The notes below the pieces were generated by a model. It worked only from the letters and a program-made list of their open reading frames with translations. It was not told the DNA's origin and did no database searches. From Halocaridina rubra (lineage: Eukaryota > Arthropoda > Malacostraca > Decapoda > Atyidae): DNA of 64,000 nt. Shown piece after piece: positions 1 to 13,890 of the stretch. The translations under genes and the position numbers were made by a program. The stretch is from NCBI GenBank assembly GCA_037179515.1, contig JAXCGZ010016986.1, positions 28,501 to 92,500 of the forward strand, read 5' to 3'. Position 1 is the first letter of the stretch. Every line of letters starts with the position of its first letter.

Positions 1-830
1 AAGTAATTCCGAAAAGTCTCTTTGTATCTTGAAATAATTAAAATAATGCAATTGTTATCTTTTGGAATACAGTATTTAGGAGGGAGACAAATCTTTCAAG
101 GCATTGTGCTAAATAATTTAGAAAAATCTCTTTGGAATTTGAATAAAGCAGAGAAATGCAACTAACAGATGTGACATTCAGATAACAGACAAATTTTTAA
201 ATGAGCTGTGATAAACAACGTAGAATCTCATTGTAATTTGAAATAGCCAAAGAGAGAACAATTTTCCAATTGGTTTTGATAAAAACTCTGAGTCTCATTC
301 TGTGAACCAACTGGTTTCTTTGGAAATATTCTGATGCAAGAAAAACTCCATTTTGCTCTTTCTGTGTATGATTAGAAGAGCAAAAATTTTTGCTACGAGA
401 TGAATTCTTTATCAAAATTTTTTGCTAAATAGTAATATTTTATCAAATATATAATTCTGTTCATCTTTCTCTGTATGCCTATATGAGGAAAGATTATGGG
501 AAAGATGCTTTTCAAATCATATTATTATCTTAATCTTTTTTGTGTATGCCTAGAGGATAGATTAAGGACAAGATGCGTTTTAAGTTCAATAGTTTTCTTC
601 ATCTTTCTGTGTATGCCTAGAGGAGGAGAATTCTTTGCAAAAGATGAGTTCTCTAATCAGCTATATTATTCCATTCATCTATCTGTGTATGCCTCGAGGA
701 AGATAGATAATGGAAAAGATGCATTTTGCTATATAAATTCCTTCATCTTTCTGTGTATGCCTATAGCAGGTGAAATTTTTGCAAAAAAGATGAGTTCTCT
801 AATATTACAGTTTTATTATTCCTTGTGAAT
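1..830. repeat. Two tandem-repeat fields
   Basis: 1-280: about 110-bp units with AATCTCTTTGGAATTTGAA-like cores. 300-830: about 71-bp units beginning TTCATCTTTCTGTGTATGCC, five or more copies. The open frame 496-828 is generated by the second repeat and is not considered a gene. Confidence 0.7.
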
Positions 831-1097
831 AAATAGTCTGAATTTCTGCACTATCTTCACCTTTTTAGATGCCATAAACCACTGGAAAACAAAGATGAAT
901 GGGATAGAAAATAAAAATCAGTTACTGGAAGCTCCATCCAGAAGTCTTTGAGGACTTGGAAAGTGTTAGAAAACTATGGGACAAAACAAGAATGCAAATT
1001 ATACATAATTATATAAAGGGTAGTGATGCTGAGAGCAAGTACGAAGGATAAATCTCGGTAGCAATTAGAACAATTACACTACAAAGGGAAATATTAA

Positions 1098-1340
1098 CCT
1101 CTTCTCTGGCATGGACAATGCATCTCCATTTTTGCCGGCTAGGCAACTTTTTGGCAAGGAGGATATATTGCGTCTAAAAGTTACTAAATAAATTGTGCTT
1201 TGAACGAGTATTCTCGTTCATATCAGCTTTCTCTGACCCTTCCTAAGGCAGAGAGGAGAATTCCTTCATCTCAGCCTTTCTAGCAACAGGCGAGACGTAC
1301 TACATAAGACTTCCTACAATTATTTTCTTTTAATTCCTCT
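1098..1340 (-). mobile_element. TTAA-flanked MITE (piggyBac-like), right end on left side
   Basis: TTAA (1094-1097) is followed by CCTCTTCTCTGGCA. The interior read on the minus strand (CTCTCTGCCTTAGG, GAACGAGAATACTCGTTC) matches the copy ending at 3348. The distal end is not clear. Confidence 0.55.
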
Positions 1341-1463
1341 GGAACTGCAATGCTTTTTTTTTTAATATTTGCCAAGGAAGACAGAGTACCACATAGTTTA
1401 CAAGTATAATCAACTAATCCTTTCAGAGCTAACAGAAATGTAGTAGATATTTGCCATTTCATG

Positions 1464-1930
1464 TGTTGCTATTAATCCCCATTATTGGAGGACAGAGCCA
1501 GGTTGGAGCTAAGAAAGTAAGGCTGCAAGTCCTTTCTCATTTAACTAAGAAGATAAGCTGCCGTTTGCTGTTTCTTTATTATTAATCTCCATTATAGGGG
1601 TGGAGAGAGACTAGTTGGATGCCTATCTTAATGCACTACAGTAGGCTGCACCATCAATCTATCACTTCCTCAGTCAAGTGCTCCAATAACTGCACTACTG
1701 CAGTCCTCAGATAACAAAAGATAAGATTATGATATTTGTAAGTACTAAAGTAACCCTTATTAATAACCGAGTGCTCTATTAACTGCCCTACTGGGTTCTC
1801 CAGGTAACAGAATATATGATAATGATATTCATACCTACCATGGTAATTCATTGTTTACAAGCAAGTGTTTTAACAACTGCTGTACTGGGGTCCCAAGTAA
1901 AGAATATAAGATTATGATATTCATATGTAC
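1464..1930 (-). repeat. SINE-A pieces and a ~100-bp tandem repeat derived from one
   Basis: Partial SINE-A copies at about 1464-1535 and 1575-1705 (TTAATCTCCATTATAGGGGT). From 1640 to 1930 the A-box end plus downstream sequence (AACTGC.CTACTG...AGATTATGATATT) is repeated three times. Confidence 0.6.
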
Positions 1931-2434
1931 TGTATTAAGGTAATCAGTCATTTCCTCTTTCCCTTTGTAGTACAAATATTCATATCACAAGACTCATACG
2001 CTTCTCGAGAAAAGGTTTGTTTACGTATCAACAAAAGCATATAAAGAAATTAAAATGTTGAATTAAATTAGCGTGAAAAAAATATGAAAAACCATACCAA
2101 CACAAAATTAGACAAAAAGAATAGCTACCTTTTGCAGTGTGCATAAACAAGCTCTTGGAAGCAAGACAAAAAAAATATGTTAACAAATTATTAAAACTAA
2201 GATAGAGTGCACACAAAATAATACATTCTCTCAGTGCCTTGATAGTGTTCTGAACATACTAAGTTATAAACGTACTACATGATTTAGCATAGATGAAAAG
2301 AAACACTTAGCAGCATAAAAATGAAAGACGAATCACGTAAATCAAAAGCGGGAGAAAGGAATTATACAGAAGAGAAGGAGGAGGAGTAGCAAATAAATGG
2401 AGCCACCAGTAAAATACAATCGAATGAGACTTAC

Positions 2435-2499
2435 CAGGAGGACTGGGCCAGCCGGCGGTTGTCGTCCGCTTCCAGCATACGCAGGTACATGATAATAAT
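2435..2499 (-). CDS. CycL: Cyclin L exon 4 (last exon in window)
   Basis: A short 65-nt exon with acceptor TTTTTAG and donor GTAAGT. It encodes IIIMYLRMLEADDNRRLAQS followed by S and the first two bases of a Trp codon. This matches the family segment beginning IIVMYLQVLE directly after HPHK, so the order and phase are right. It is GC-rich compared with the intron around it. The next exon, completing Trp and continuing with the NYMNDS-type block, is not seen between 1 and 2434. Confidence 0.92.
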
Positions 2500-3019
2500 C
2501 TAAAAAGAATGAAGATATTAGAAAATAGGTCCTTTTGGCATCTATGAGATATGACACGTCAAAATTTACAAAACAACTTTTATCTTTCTTAAGCTGAAAC
2601 GGTCCTTTTCACATCGGCAAAATTAACAATTAACTTTTTAATTTTGCTTAATATAGAAAGGTCCTTTTAACATCTCTGTGATAAAATACATAAAATTAAC
2701 AATAAAACTATTTTTTTCCTTTACTTTAAAACAATGACATGTAGGACGGCCACCTCCCGTAGTTGAAGGAATGAGGCCACTGTCTATCAGAGGAGTGATT
2801 CTCAACCACAATAAGGAATGACGTTAGTTCTGATTTGAGAGATAATTTTTTGCTATTATTTTACTTCAACACCCTCAGAGAATGAATAAAAGTTTGCACA
2901 AGACATATGTACAGCACATATGCATTACTATGAGTGTATTATACAATAATGCAATAACCTCCTCAACAGCAAATTGAAAAAAATAAGTTGCAATTGCAAA
3001 CGAACTAAGCGCAAAAAAC

Positions 3020-3348
3020 CAAGAGACATCATTTTTTATACATTTTGCCTGTAAACAAGATGGTGTAAGTTGGAATGGTGGACGTACATTGAACACAGAT
3101 ACTCGTTACTCTCTCTGCCTTAGACAGGCTCTGAGAGGGCTGGAATGGGCGAAAATACTTGTTCTAAGCCTAATTTTACATGATTAGTTTATGGCAATAT
3201 ATATCGTCACTGCCAAAATGTCAGAATTGTAAAAACGAGATACTTCCTTGATAAAAAATGTCAGATGATAAAAAACAAGACATTTCATCCTTGCCGATAT
3301 ATGTCGGACAGGCAAAAATAAGATATTTCATCGTTGCCAGAGAAGAGG
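3020..3348 (+). mobile_element. TTAA-flanked MITE (piggyBac-like)
   Basis: It ends TGCCAGAGAAGAGG followed by TTAA (3349-3352). The interior GGTGGACGTAC, CTCTCTGCCTTAGACAGGC and GGAATGGGCGAAAATAC is shared with 50711-51034. The left end is degraded. Confidence 0.55.
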
Positions 3349-4384
3349 TTAATGCATTTCCTTAATTTGACTTCAATTTGGAAACTCTGACAAGGAATAA
3401 ATATGACAGAACTTAATGAGAAAAACAGCTTTGAGGGTATACTTATATTGTGGTTAAAAATCATAACATTTAAAAACACAGAACTGGTAAAATTAAAGAA
3501 ATTATTATGAAGGAGATATAATGATAAATAATGAAGAAAAAAGACATACAGAGGATGAATAATTCTGAATAAACGTATGTATACCACTCACAAGAGGAAG
3601 AGAAGACTTATTACAACACGAATGATTCCAAGACAGTTGTGTTTGTGAACACAAGCACTGAAAAAGGAAATGCGTTAGCAATTATGCTTTAACAAGAACT
3701 CCACCGTTACATGTCCAAGCTAAGCTACATTTGCTTTGGTTACTGTCAAAACGTCTCTGCAAGTATGCCGCTTATTGCGTTGTTACGATCGGAACGCAAC
3801 TCTAAGGACAGTTTTGAAAACCCGAAGGAACCCAATATCAATCGTGATATCATATACAAGATGTATCATATATGACAAATATACTTATCTCGTACAGAAG
3901 AGTAGACGAGCCATTACTCCTTAACATAACCTAACGGTTTTTACAAGGTTTTAAATATCTGCAGGAATCCAACAAAACGAGCAGATGAGTCAGAAGTAGC
4001 AATTTCAACATTTCATTATCAAATATAACATGAAAATACAGATCTTGCATAGACAAGTAGCCCAAGGTTACCCCTTAACATAACATAACCAATTTAACAT
4101 AGTAATTCTAGGGGTTATGCAATGTTACAGTGTAAGGTTCTTAAAACTTTAATTGGGGTTCTTGGGTTGTATTTATTTACAAGATCCAAAACACTCTGCG
4201 ATACAAATATCTAAGGAGCCTTTAATGAACATGAAAGATTACTATAAAACAGTCCGTGATGTCAGATAGCTATGAATATAACATATATTTCATTACGGAA
4301 TTCATTAGTATCTCAAGAGACATGCATTGTCAAAGTTCTGAAAATAAAACATATTTTCCTTTTTTTACATTTTGCGTCACTATT

Positions 4385-5548
4385 ATTCTCAACTGGGGGT
4401 GGACATTGACAGACTGAAGATGGGGAATTAAAGATAGATGCCCTTCCTACTGCCCTGTTGTGGGCTCAAATATGGGCCTGTCACCTCATGAGTTAAGCAT
4501 GCTACTACTATGCTATGCCAAGGTAGTTTTATTGATAAGAAATGAGTAACAGTGTAAAATAACATACTCAACTCACTTTTTACGTGTTGCTATAATACGT
4601 GAAATTGGAATAACGCCTCCGAAAAATAATAGTAAAAAAATACGAAATTTGCGAGCTACACGCATGAGCGCGAGAAAAATGGTTGTCTGGTAACTATGCA
4701 ACTGCCTCCGAGGCAGTTTCCCACCATGCTGCCATGTGCTTCAGTCACTCTTCACTCAGTATTAACCCCAACAACAACCAGTGGTTTGCTCTCCCCCTTC
4801 CTCCTCCCTCTCCTACCACTTAAGTCTCCTCCTCCTTCTCCTACTGCTAACGTCATCTATGTTTACGTTTGCAGATAAGGGTTCGTGAATTTTTTTTTTT
4901 GCTGTACAGTACAGTATTTATTTTTAATCTGTATATCTTTGATGCTCTACACTATTTCCATGTTGATAAAAATAACTACAGGTCTTTCTGCTTTGTTATG
5001 TACTTATAAAATAAGTTTTTTACTTATCTTATATCTTTGGCATAGTGTGTTTATGTACGATTGTGGAACGTATATATGCCTATTATCATTGTTACTTATG
5101 GTAAATGACTGGCTACATTACACGAATTTTACATTACACGTAACTTCTGAGAACCTATCCTCGCGTTGTTCCAAGAGGTGTGTGTATATGATTACAATAT
5201 TACCTGTCTTCTTGTGTAACTACAGGATTACTTTTCATTAATAGTATACACATGTGACAATGCTGATCAGCTGAGAAAAGATTATGATAACAATGAAAAA
5301 GTACAGAATACATTTGCCACAGCTTATTTTTCCCTTTTAAATTATTATTTATTGAAGAGAAAACACAAGTTTATTCCTAAATGATTTACTGGAACTATTT
5401 ATATACTGTGTACCTATTAATTATAATTTAAATGGGGATAACAGACACAATGGAGCTGGAGGATCCTGGATGGATGCCCTTTCTAATGTCCACAAGGTGG
5501 AATTAAATCCAACTTATGCACTCTATCACTAAGCTACCCCAGCCATGA
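4385..5548 (-). mobile_element. SINE-A copies on both sides of a MITE
   Basis: Copies at 4385-4523 (GATAGATGCCCTTCCTACTG, GGGCTCAAATATGGGCCTG) and 5420-5548 (GGATGGATGCCCTTTCTAAT). They flank the MITE at 4564-5186. Confidence 0.65.
4564..5186 (+). mobile_element. MITE copy (same family as 43449-44522)
   Basis: It shares TTTACGTGTTGCTA, AATAACGCCTC, GAGGCAGTTTCCCACCATGC and AACTTCTGAGAACCTATCCT with the copy at 51.6 kb. It represents the state before the SINE insertion seen there. Short open frames here (4696-4878, 4885-5241) are repeat sequence. Confidence 0.7.
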
Positions 5549-5650
5549 CACTTAGAATACAACTTACATAAATTCAGAGATAATGTAAAAAAAAAATAAT
5601 TTCTTTTTGATGTTAAACAATACAGGTACAAGTAACGATAAAATCATTGC

Positions 5651-7199
<1,549 letters not shown>

Positions 7200-7309
7200 A
7201 GTAGGTAGCTATTCAAAGTTAAATGAAATTGTGACCACAGGCAAATTACAACCCTCTAGACCTCAAGTCTAAACAAATCACAAAATGAGTAATTAAATTA
7301 CAGCTAGTG

Positions 7310-7805
7310 GGATCGGTTTTACGTCGCAGACTTCCTTTCTTACTAATGGCTGAGACAGTGCCTTTTTGCAAAATACTTTGGTTTTGACAGGTGCGACTGC
7401 TACCCTGAGTGAATGATCTTACTATCCTCAGACCGTGAACCCTCGACCAGACAACTCAGTCGCGAGCATTACCATTTGGCCACACAATTTACAGCTAAGG
7501 CATAGAGTCCAATGACCTTAAGAATATGTTTTGAAGTCTGAGAACAATGCAGTCTGAATAATTTTACAGCTAAGTACGTGTCACTATAAATACCCATTTG
7601 AACATAGGTGGACACAGGCAGGTTGGAGGTGGGGAACTAAGGCTGGATGCTCTTACTAAAGCCTAAAATTGGGCTAAAACACCGGTTGTCAATTACCAAG
7701 TCAAAAGCTATTACTAGTACTTCACTGCATTAATCTCATCATTCAGGCACCGTCCTATCCCTTAATAAAAAGGGAGTCCGTGACGTGAAACCGGATCTCT
7801 TTACA
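7310..7805. mobile_element. SINE-A copy flanked by SINE-D pieces
   Basis: SINE-D-like sequence at 7310-7500 (GATCGGTTTTACGTCGCAGA; related piece at 41370-41530) and a tail-like piece at 7745-7800 (AAAAAGGGAGTCCGTGACGT). Between them is a reversed SINE-A (7576-7730). No gene. Confidence 0.55.
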
Positions 7806-9072
7806 TAAGCCAACCTGTCTGTCCACCCCAATTTGAATAGGGTTTAATAATGACACAAAACAGCAAACAACTACAGTATACATAAAAGTAAATTGATTAT
7901 GAGTATACTATCTACATGTTGTATAAGGGAATAACATACAATATATGCTATATAAGTGATCAATATAAAGGGTGCAACAAAAGTAGGTGCACTGTTTAGT
8001 TGTTCCTTCAAAAGTCTTCCTCCTCTTTATGTTATTGTTATACATCAATTGTACACCATGTTTGGCATTCTAAACATGGTTACTAGGTCAATAAATATAC
8101 AGCAGAGTATATATTTCCTTTTTGATGAGCCAATACTTATAATTAATCTTAAAATACTGCACTACTTTTGCCTCACCCTGTATAAATACAAGTTTCTCAA
8201 TATACTATGTAGATACTCCCAGCTATGTTGAGTTACACATTGCTAAGTTACAATATCAAAACTTGTTTAACTATATTATATATTTACCTTGGCTGTTTCC
8301 CCCTTTAATTGGGGGGGGGAGCCGATATAAAAAAAAGAAAACAATAAGGGGATTACTTTAACTATAACAATATAATATTTAAATGCATATCAACTTCACT
8401 TATCAGGTTAAATGAAAATCTGTTAAAATAACACAGTATGCATGAGACAATATTTAAAGTCATTACATAAGGCATTTAAATATAAAGAGAATCTCTATTC
8501 TATTGAACACCCTTCATATATGCTGACAGGATTGCAAAACCAGACAATTTCAATACAAATTTAGCTGACTGTGGCTATTTACGAATAAAACAATATACAG
8601 TTGTTCCTCATCTTAGAAGGATTTAAATAGTATGGTTTTTACTATCGACAATTGGAAAACGTTAGGAAAAAATCTAACAAAATTCCACCCTCCAAAAAAT
8701 GCATTTAGCAACTAAGAATACTGTTTTTACATAAATTACGACTGTAGATGGCAAAGTTAAGCATGAGTACAACAATCTAGGTATAATTCAATGTATAGAG
8801 GAGGTTTGGAATAGATTATATGCTAAGCATAGATACAAATATATAAGGGATTTGACTATAGGCAATTTCTGACTTACATGGTTAGTGGTGGAACCAATTA
8901 ATAGTGTATAACTGAGGAACAACTGTAGTATACTTGAAAGTGTAAATTGTACTTTCAATATATAATACAAATATCACGCAAGAAAGACAATCAAGAACTG
9001 ACCTTGACAAGACTTCACAGCACCACGAAGGCACCAGGACAGTCCCAGCTAGAACAAGGTTGTAGCACTCAC

Positions 9073-9172
9073 CTTGTGACTCTAGGAATAGGTGGGTGTC
9101 GATTTCAAGACGAGCAGGACAAACATAATGGTAGTAGCTATTTCCAGCTTCGTTATCTCCGAAGCCCAAAGC
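9073..9172 (-). CDS. Candidate cassette (poison) exon in cyclin L intron 3
   Basis: A 100-nt segment bounded by a TTCAG acceptor and a consensus GTGAGT donor. It is open in the frame set by exon 3 (33 codons, GFGDNEAGNSYYHYVCPARL near its start) and stands out as unique, GC-richer sequence in an AT-rich intron. Its length is not a multiple of three, so inclusion would shift exon 4 out of frame. A second possible donor (CAAG followed by GTCAGT) lies about 70 nt further on. Vertebrate cyclin L genes are known to make truncated forms by including alternative exons. Whether this is the same exon is inference, and no transcript evidence is available here. Confidence 0.4.
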
Positions 9173-9357
9173 CTGAACTGTGTAACATTGATACATTAAG
9201 TTCGATCTCAATGCTTTGCTATGAGGGATCGTGGCATTACATAATTATTACAAGACGGCACACTATTGCATACAAAAGCTTGTACAGTTTGATCTAACTG
9301 ACAATAGGTGTGGAATGTGGATACTGATATGAACTAATTATAACCTCGATGTGGTTT

Positions 9358-9475
9358 TTTGGATCATGTAAAGAGTAACCCCAGGCTTCTATAGGGTTTT
9401 TCACATTTACAGGGCAGGTCACTCAACTTAACCAAACGAAAAGTCACTTAACAACATATTAATGCTGGGGGTTAA
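9358..9475. repeat. Short AACCCC/GGGGTT MITE-like repeat
   Basis: AGAGTAACCCCAGGC, TAGGGTTTTTCACATTTACA, CTTAACC and GGGGGTTAATA occur in the same order at 60560-60690, with pieces at 12463-12515, 26515-26580 and 27675-27785. Inverted GTAACCCC/GGGGTTA motifs suggest a small palindromic element. Confidence 0.5.
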
Positions 9476-9638
9476 TAATCTATACAAGATCTATTTCATT
9501 TTATATTAAGCTAAATGACAAACTTACACTGGGTTATCCAGATATTGTATATGTCTCTAACTTGAATTCTTCTTTTGAAACACACCAGAAAGACATTGAT
9601 AAAGTGGAGGGGAGGGGAAGGAAAAAAAAAAAAATAAT

Positions 9639-9642
<4 letters not shown>

Positions 9643-9706
<64 letters not shown>
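9643..9706. repeat. (AT)n microsatellite
   Basis: About 32 AT units after a poly-A and AAT stretch, in cyclin L intron 3. Confidence 0.97.
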
Positions 9707-9713
<7 letters not shown>

Positions 9714-10424
9714 TTGAGACTGAAAATCCTCCTTTCATTTTGAATATCACACAGTCTAATGTGTTGTGAATATCACCGCATGATCAACTGAAAAATTGGA
9801 ATTGTCGACAGTAACAGACCGTCATGAATGTCAATTCAAATTACTTATATCAACCCTTCCCCTGCGAGTTTTCCATATGTGGAACATATTCTTTCTTAAG
9901 GCAAACTACGAGTTTTCCATTCATGAGCTCGGATTCATTTCTCTACCAGAAATGAAGCGGAAATCAATATCTGGCATATATTGTAGTGCTACCAAACATG
10001 ACACCATGTTTTTTCTAACTGAGGTAGTAAGTAGCTTTTATACTGTCAAGGCGGACAGTACGATACTTTTGTGCCAAGGCATGGCAAATCATTCATACTC
10101 TGATGTTTAATTTTCTTGATATGTTGCAGGGAAAGAGCTATATATCAACTTTCAGAATAATTCAATGATGAAGTACAGCAAAAAATAAAGACACCTTCAC
10201 AGTTACTTAAATTACCTAAAAGAGGGAAGTCACCAAACAGCCACTTAACAAATAATACAAATATGATATGCTCTAGCCACCAGTCACATTAGTGCGAGTA
10301 GCTAAACCATCTTTTACCTAACCTGTCTCTAGTCAGTCTTATATTTAGTAATGCATACGGTCCTATTACAATACAATTACAGTAAAATCAACCAATGAAA
10401 GATAAATTTTGGATTCTGGACTTA

Positions 10425-10705
10425 AAGTATTCTAAGTCCTTTGTAAAGTATTATAAGGAGTTATAATTTCCTTGTAAAATATTAAAAGGGTTTATAAATC
10501 CCTTGAAAAGTATTAAAAGGGTTTATGAATCCAGTGTAAAGTATTAAAGGGATTATAAATCCATTGTAAAGTATTATAAGGGGTTATAATTCCCTTGTAA
10601 AGTATTAGAAGTGGATATAATTCCCTTGTAAAGTGTTATAAGGGTTTATAATTCCCTTGTAAAGTATTAAAAGGGTTATAATTCCCTCGTAAAGTATTAT
10701 TATAA
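10425..10705. repeat. ~31-bp minisatellite in cyclin L intron 3
   Basis: About nine units of the type CCTTGTAAAGTATTAAAAGG followed by GTTATAATTC, with small indels. Confidence 0.85.
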
Positions 10706-11093
10706 TGTTCATCACATGATGTGTATATACAAAGTCCTTCTTGATGAACGAGACAAAACATTTGATTACACAATAATTTATGTTTAATACTGAACAGCAA
10801 TGGCAGTATTGCACATCAAATCACACATATCAATATAAAAATTCGGTAAGATAAAAATAAGTAAATTCCTTGAGCATTCACAGTGGTCCATAATATTCTA
10901 CAAATTGGAATAAAAAAAATCATGGATCCCCTAGATATGTCTCAAGCTCTCAACTTAATTCTTATCCATAACAGCATAGATCTGTTGCGAAATTCCCATT
11001 AAAAAAAAAATATATGACATTAACTGCTCTATTGTGTAGCTTAGCTGTGGTCATAACGGTGGAGAATGAAAACAAGCAGCAACGACAACTTAC

Positions 11094-11214
11094 CTTATGC
11101 GGGTGCTTGACATGACAGCAGAAGCCTAGCTCCTTCAGCAGTCTTCGCTCTGCCTTGATAACTTGGTTCTTGAGAGATATGTAGTTACTATCTAGAATCA
11201 CTGGCTGTATGGTC
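11094..11214 (-). CDS. CycL: Cyclin L exon 3
   Basis: One base completes the split Lys codon, followed by 40 codons. The conserved blocks are [20 protein letters not shown] and [16 protein letters not shown], the hallmark of cyclin L just after the first cyclin fold. The acceptor is TTGCAG and the donor GTAAGT. It ends in phase 0. Confidence 0.95.
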
Positions 11215-11329
11215 CTGCAATCATCAAAATGTTAGTGACGAAGTCTACGTCTGCCGCGTCAGGAGAAGACTGTCAATCCCAATTTGACAGACAAATAGCA
11301 GCAGGCAAAACCTCTTTTTTTTTTCTTCA

Positions 11330-11560
11330 ACCCTGCAATGGGGTTTCTGTTGGGTTCACAACCCTACTGCCATGTGGAACACACAGGTGCATTTAGAAAT
11401 TGTACATGTACGCAGGTAAGGGTTTTCGGGTGGCCAGGTATCTGTCCCCCTCATGGTTTCCTCTTGGGTTCATACAACCCTTTTGCCCGGAAAAACATAC
11501 GTGCGTATCTACAAAACGCGCATGTATGCATTCTAGGGCTCCGAATTTGACTGGTAGAAA
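11330..11560. repeat. ~115-bp tandem duplication
   Basis: GGGTTCACAACCCTACTGCC and GGGTTCATACAACCCTTTTG open two related units, each followed by ACAT(A/G)CGxGxGxAT-like sequence. It lies just upstream (transcript sense) of cyclin L exon 3, within intron 2. Confidence 0.55.
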
Positions 11561-12040
11561 CTTGATAGTAGCTACTGTTCGTGATGATTAGCAAGTTCTA
11601 AATCTGGTTGACTTTATAGGTAAATGTATTACATTTGCCGAGCACAATAATATTTAATAGGCATACAATTACAACCTTGGAAAAATTCCTGTCCATCGTG
11701 TATATATATTAACTGATAAAAGAAAAAAGTAACATCAGCAACAGATACCATATCAAATTTCTACAAGGAACCATTTGGTATATTAACTCGATCACCCTTA
11801 CAGGATTCATGCTAGTTAGTTAGTCTACCACACACACAGTTGGCACAATCATATGTATATGCTACACACTCCAACAGTTTAAAAAACTTCCACTAACATG
11901 TGGCGTACCGCAAGCATTTCCTCATCAACCAAATCTACCCCCCCAAATGAGTTTTATTCTATGTATATACAAGAAAATGATAAATTATCCTAGTAGCTTT
12001 ACAACAGGAGACTAAGTATAGTAGTCAATCAAGTACTTAC

Positions 12041-12225
12041 TTTCCATTTTTGACTTGTCTAATGTGCTGAAAGACACTAATGACATCCCTGATCTTGCGT
12101 GGAGCTTCTTCTATCTTAGACGCCAAAGCTATGCATGCCATGGCTGTTGTCTCCATGGAATACCTGACCATGCTTTTAGCATAATAGAATCTCTGGAACA
12201 GCACTTGCCCACATGCCATAGCAAC
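12041..12225 (-). CDS. CycL: Cyclin L exon 2 (first cyclin fold)
   Basis: It follows a pyrimidine-rich acceptor (TTTCAG) and begins [18 protein letters not shown]. It then carries the cyclin-box core [19 protein letters not shown]. The conserved K and E of the cyclin signature are present in ASKIEE. It ends after two bases of a codon at a GTAAGT donor. There are 61 whole codons, and length and phase join exactly to exons 1 and 3. Confidence 0.95.
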
Positions 12226-12607
12226 CTGAAATAGTAAGGATTACAGCGCATATTTTATTTAACATACCTCTAGAGACTGTAGCTGTGGGAAAGGAATGTA
12301 GAATGCCAATGTTAGACAAAGAGAACAATAGGGAAATAACAAAAAGTACAAATGACATTGAGAGCAACATAGAATGCCTGTCAAAAGGTGGAGAAGTAGC
12401 AGAATGGGGCAATTTATATAAACAAAGGTCAGTTACAGTAAATCTTGATGTTGTAAACGATGAGTAATCCCAAGAACCCCATGTAAAGATAAATAACCCA
12501 ATAAATTGTTAAATTGGAGTATATACCTTGAGGTGGAAATTATTTGGAGGTTCTTAAATATGACTTCACCTCATTAACAGGTTCAAAAGCAATCCTTTTA
12601 CTTTGTT

Positions 12608-12805
12608 GTACAGGGGACCACGGTAGTGTGCTGATCATAGCACTTGACTCATGAAGTGGTAAAACCTGTGTTTGAGCCGACAGCAGGAAGTCAGGATGTG
12701 CGACAGGCCATTATTTAGGCCACAGCAGGGAGTCAGGATGTGTATCAGGCCATTATTCACCAGCTACAACCTGTATCCACCCCCAAAATGGGGATTAAAA
12801 GTGAC
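12608..12805 (+). mobile_element. SINE-A copy with internal duplication
   Basis: The head is ACGGTAGTGTGCTGATCATA. The middle segment GCAGG(G/A)AGTCAGGATGTG appears twice (12682 and 12724), then the usual end CACCCCCAAAATGGGGATTA. Confidence 0.7.
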
Positions 12806-13814
12806 ACAAAATATTGGCAAACTTTCATTTTGTTACAAAATGAAAAGCATTAGTAAAACTGAAAAGTTTGAAGTTTGTTATTGTTGGTTTGATGGCAAGT
12901 GTTACTCAGTTTCACCAACGTAAGAAAAATCTCATGATATATATTAAAATATTTTCGTTCTGTAGGCTTGGTTTGGTTAGTAAGGTTATTCCATCTCACG
13001 TTATGAAACAAGTCGATGACAAACTATTTTCAAATTGTATGATATTTTTTCTTTTATTGCTTTATATGTTTATCATAGGGGGATAATAGCACCTGTAAAT
13101 GCATGTAGATTTCTTTAATGTTTTATCAACTTCTTGTGGGGGTGCAAGTAAAAATCTGCTTTTTAATCATTTAAGCTCCTGTGTTCATCAGCAGTCATGT
13201 ATGCATTGCTTTGTGTCAGACATACTGCACAGATATTGCTAATATTACTATACAACCACAGTAATAATCAAGATGGATGGCAAATATTATTTTATGATTT
13301 CAACCATACTACAGAAAAATAATTAATGGCATCCAATGATCGCCATCACTCTTAAAGAGTCTTTCTTGGCTAATATTCGTACTTTTTACAGTCTATTGAA
13401 AATGGAGAAATATTAGAAATACTAATTCCCGTTCGCTGCTTCCAGACTTTCTCATTCTAACACTGAGCTACCGCAACCCCAAAGCCACAATAATTGAAAA
13501 TAAAATTACTGCATTTACTGTAGAAAAATAGCAAACTTGCATTTGTGGTAAATGCTGAGTTTAACATTTGCAATGAGTGAAACGAATATAAAAAAAAAAA
13601 AAGTCAAGTAAATACTAGCTTCTTCATTGTAAGTACAACAACCTAACCAAAACATATTGAAATAAATTTCAAGAGTTTTCCTACCTGGGAATGTAGATAT
13701 AAGTATTAAGCTTATTCGTTTAAACGGGGGTGAAGTAACACTGATTAACCTAAAAGTATAATAAATTACATATTTCTCCAAATGGAACTAATAAATTAAT
13801 ATTTATCCAATAGA

Positions 13815-13890
13815 GCAAAGTAATCCCCTTATTGTTTCTTTTTTTGATGAAGGCTACCCCCCAATTGGGGGAGACAGCCAAGGTAGATAG
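13815..13890. repeat. Half copy of the 35083 hairpin repeat
   Basis: AGCAAAGTAATCCCCTTATT, GGGGGAGACAGCCAAGG and TAGATAGATT are in the reversed order of 35083-35205. A second half copy is at 8284-8355. Confidence 0.7.

Noticed and set aside
496..828. 110-codon open frame with cysteine-rich look (IFLCMPRGGE)
   Set aside because: It is generated by a ~71-bp tandem repeat; the apparent motif repeats are DNA repeats.
1098..3348. A single 2.25-kb piggyBac element
   Set aside because: It would contain a conserved cyclin L exon and no transposase, and the two ends belong to separate short MITEs.
4696..5241. Two open frames, one with several hydrophobic stretches
   Set aside because: They lie inside a MITE that recurs at 43.4 and 51.6 kb.
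9796..10110. 104-codon open frame in cyclin L intron 3
   Set aside because: No recognisable domain; short internal DNA repeats (GAGTTTTCCAT) and no splice-site support.
12285..12467. Open frame with SINE-like context near cyclin L exon 2
   Set aside because: It lies in intron 1 on the opposite strand and has no motif or splice support.
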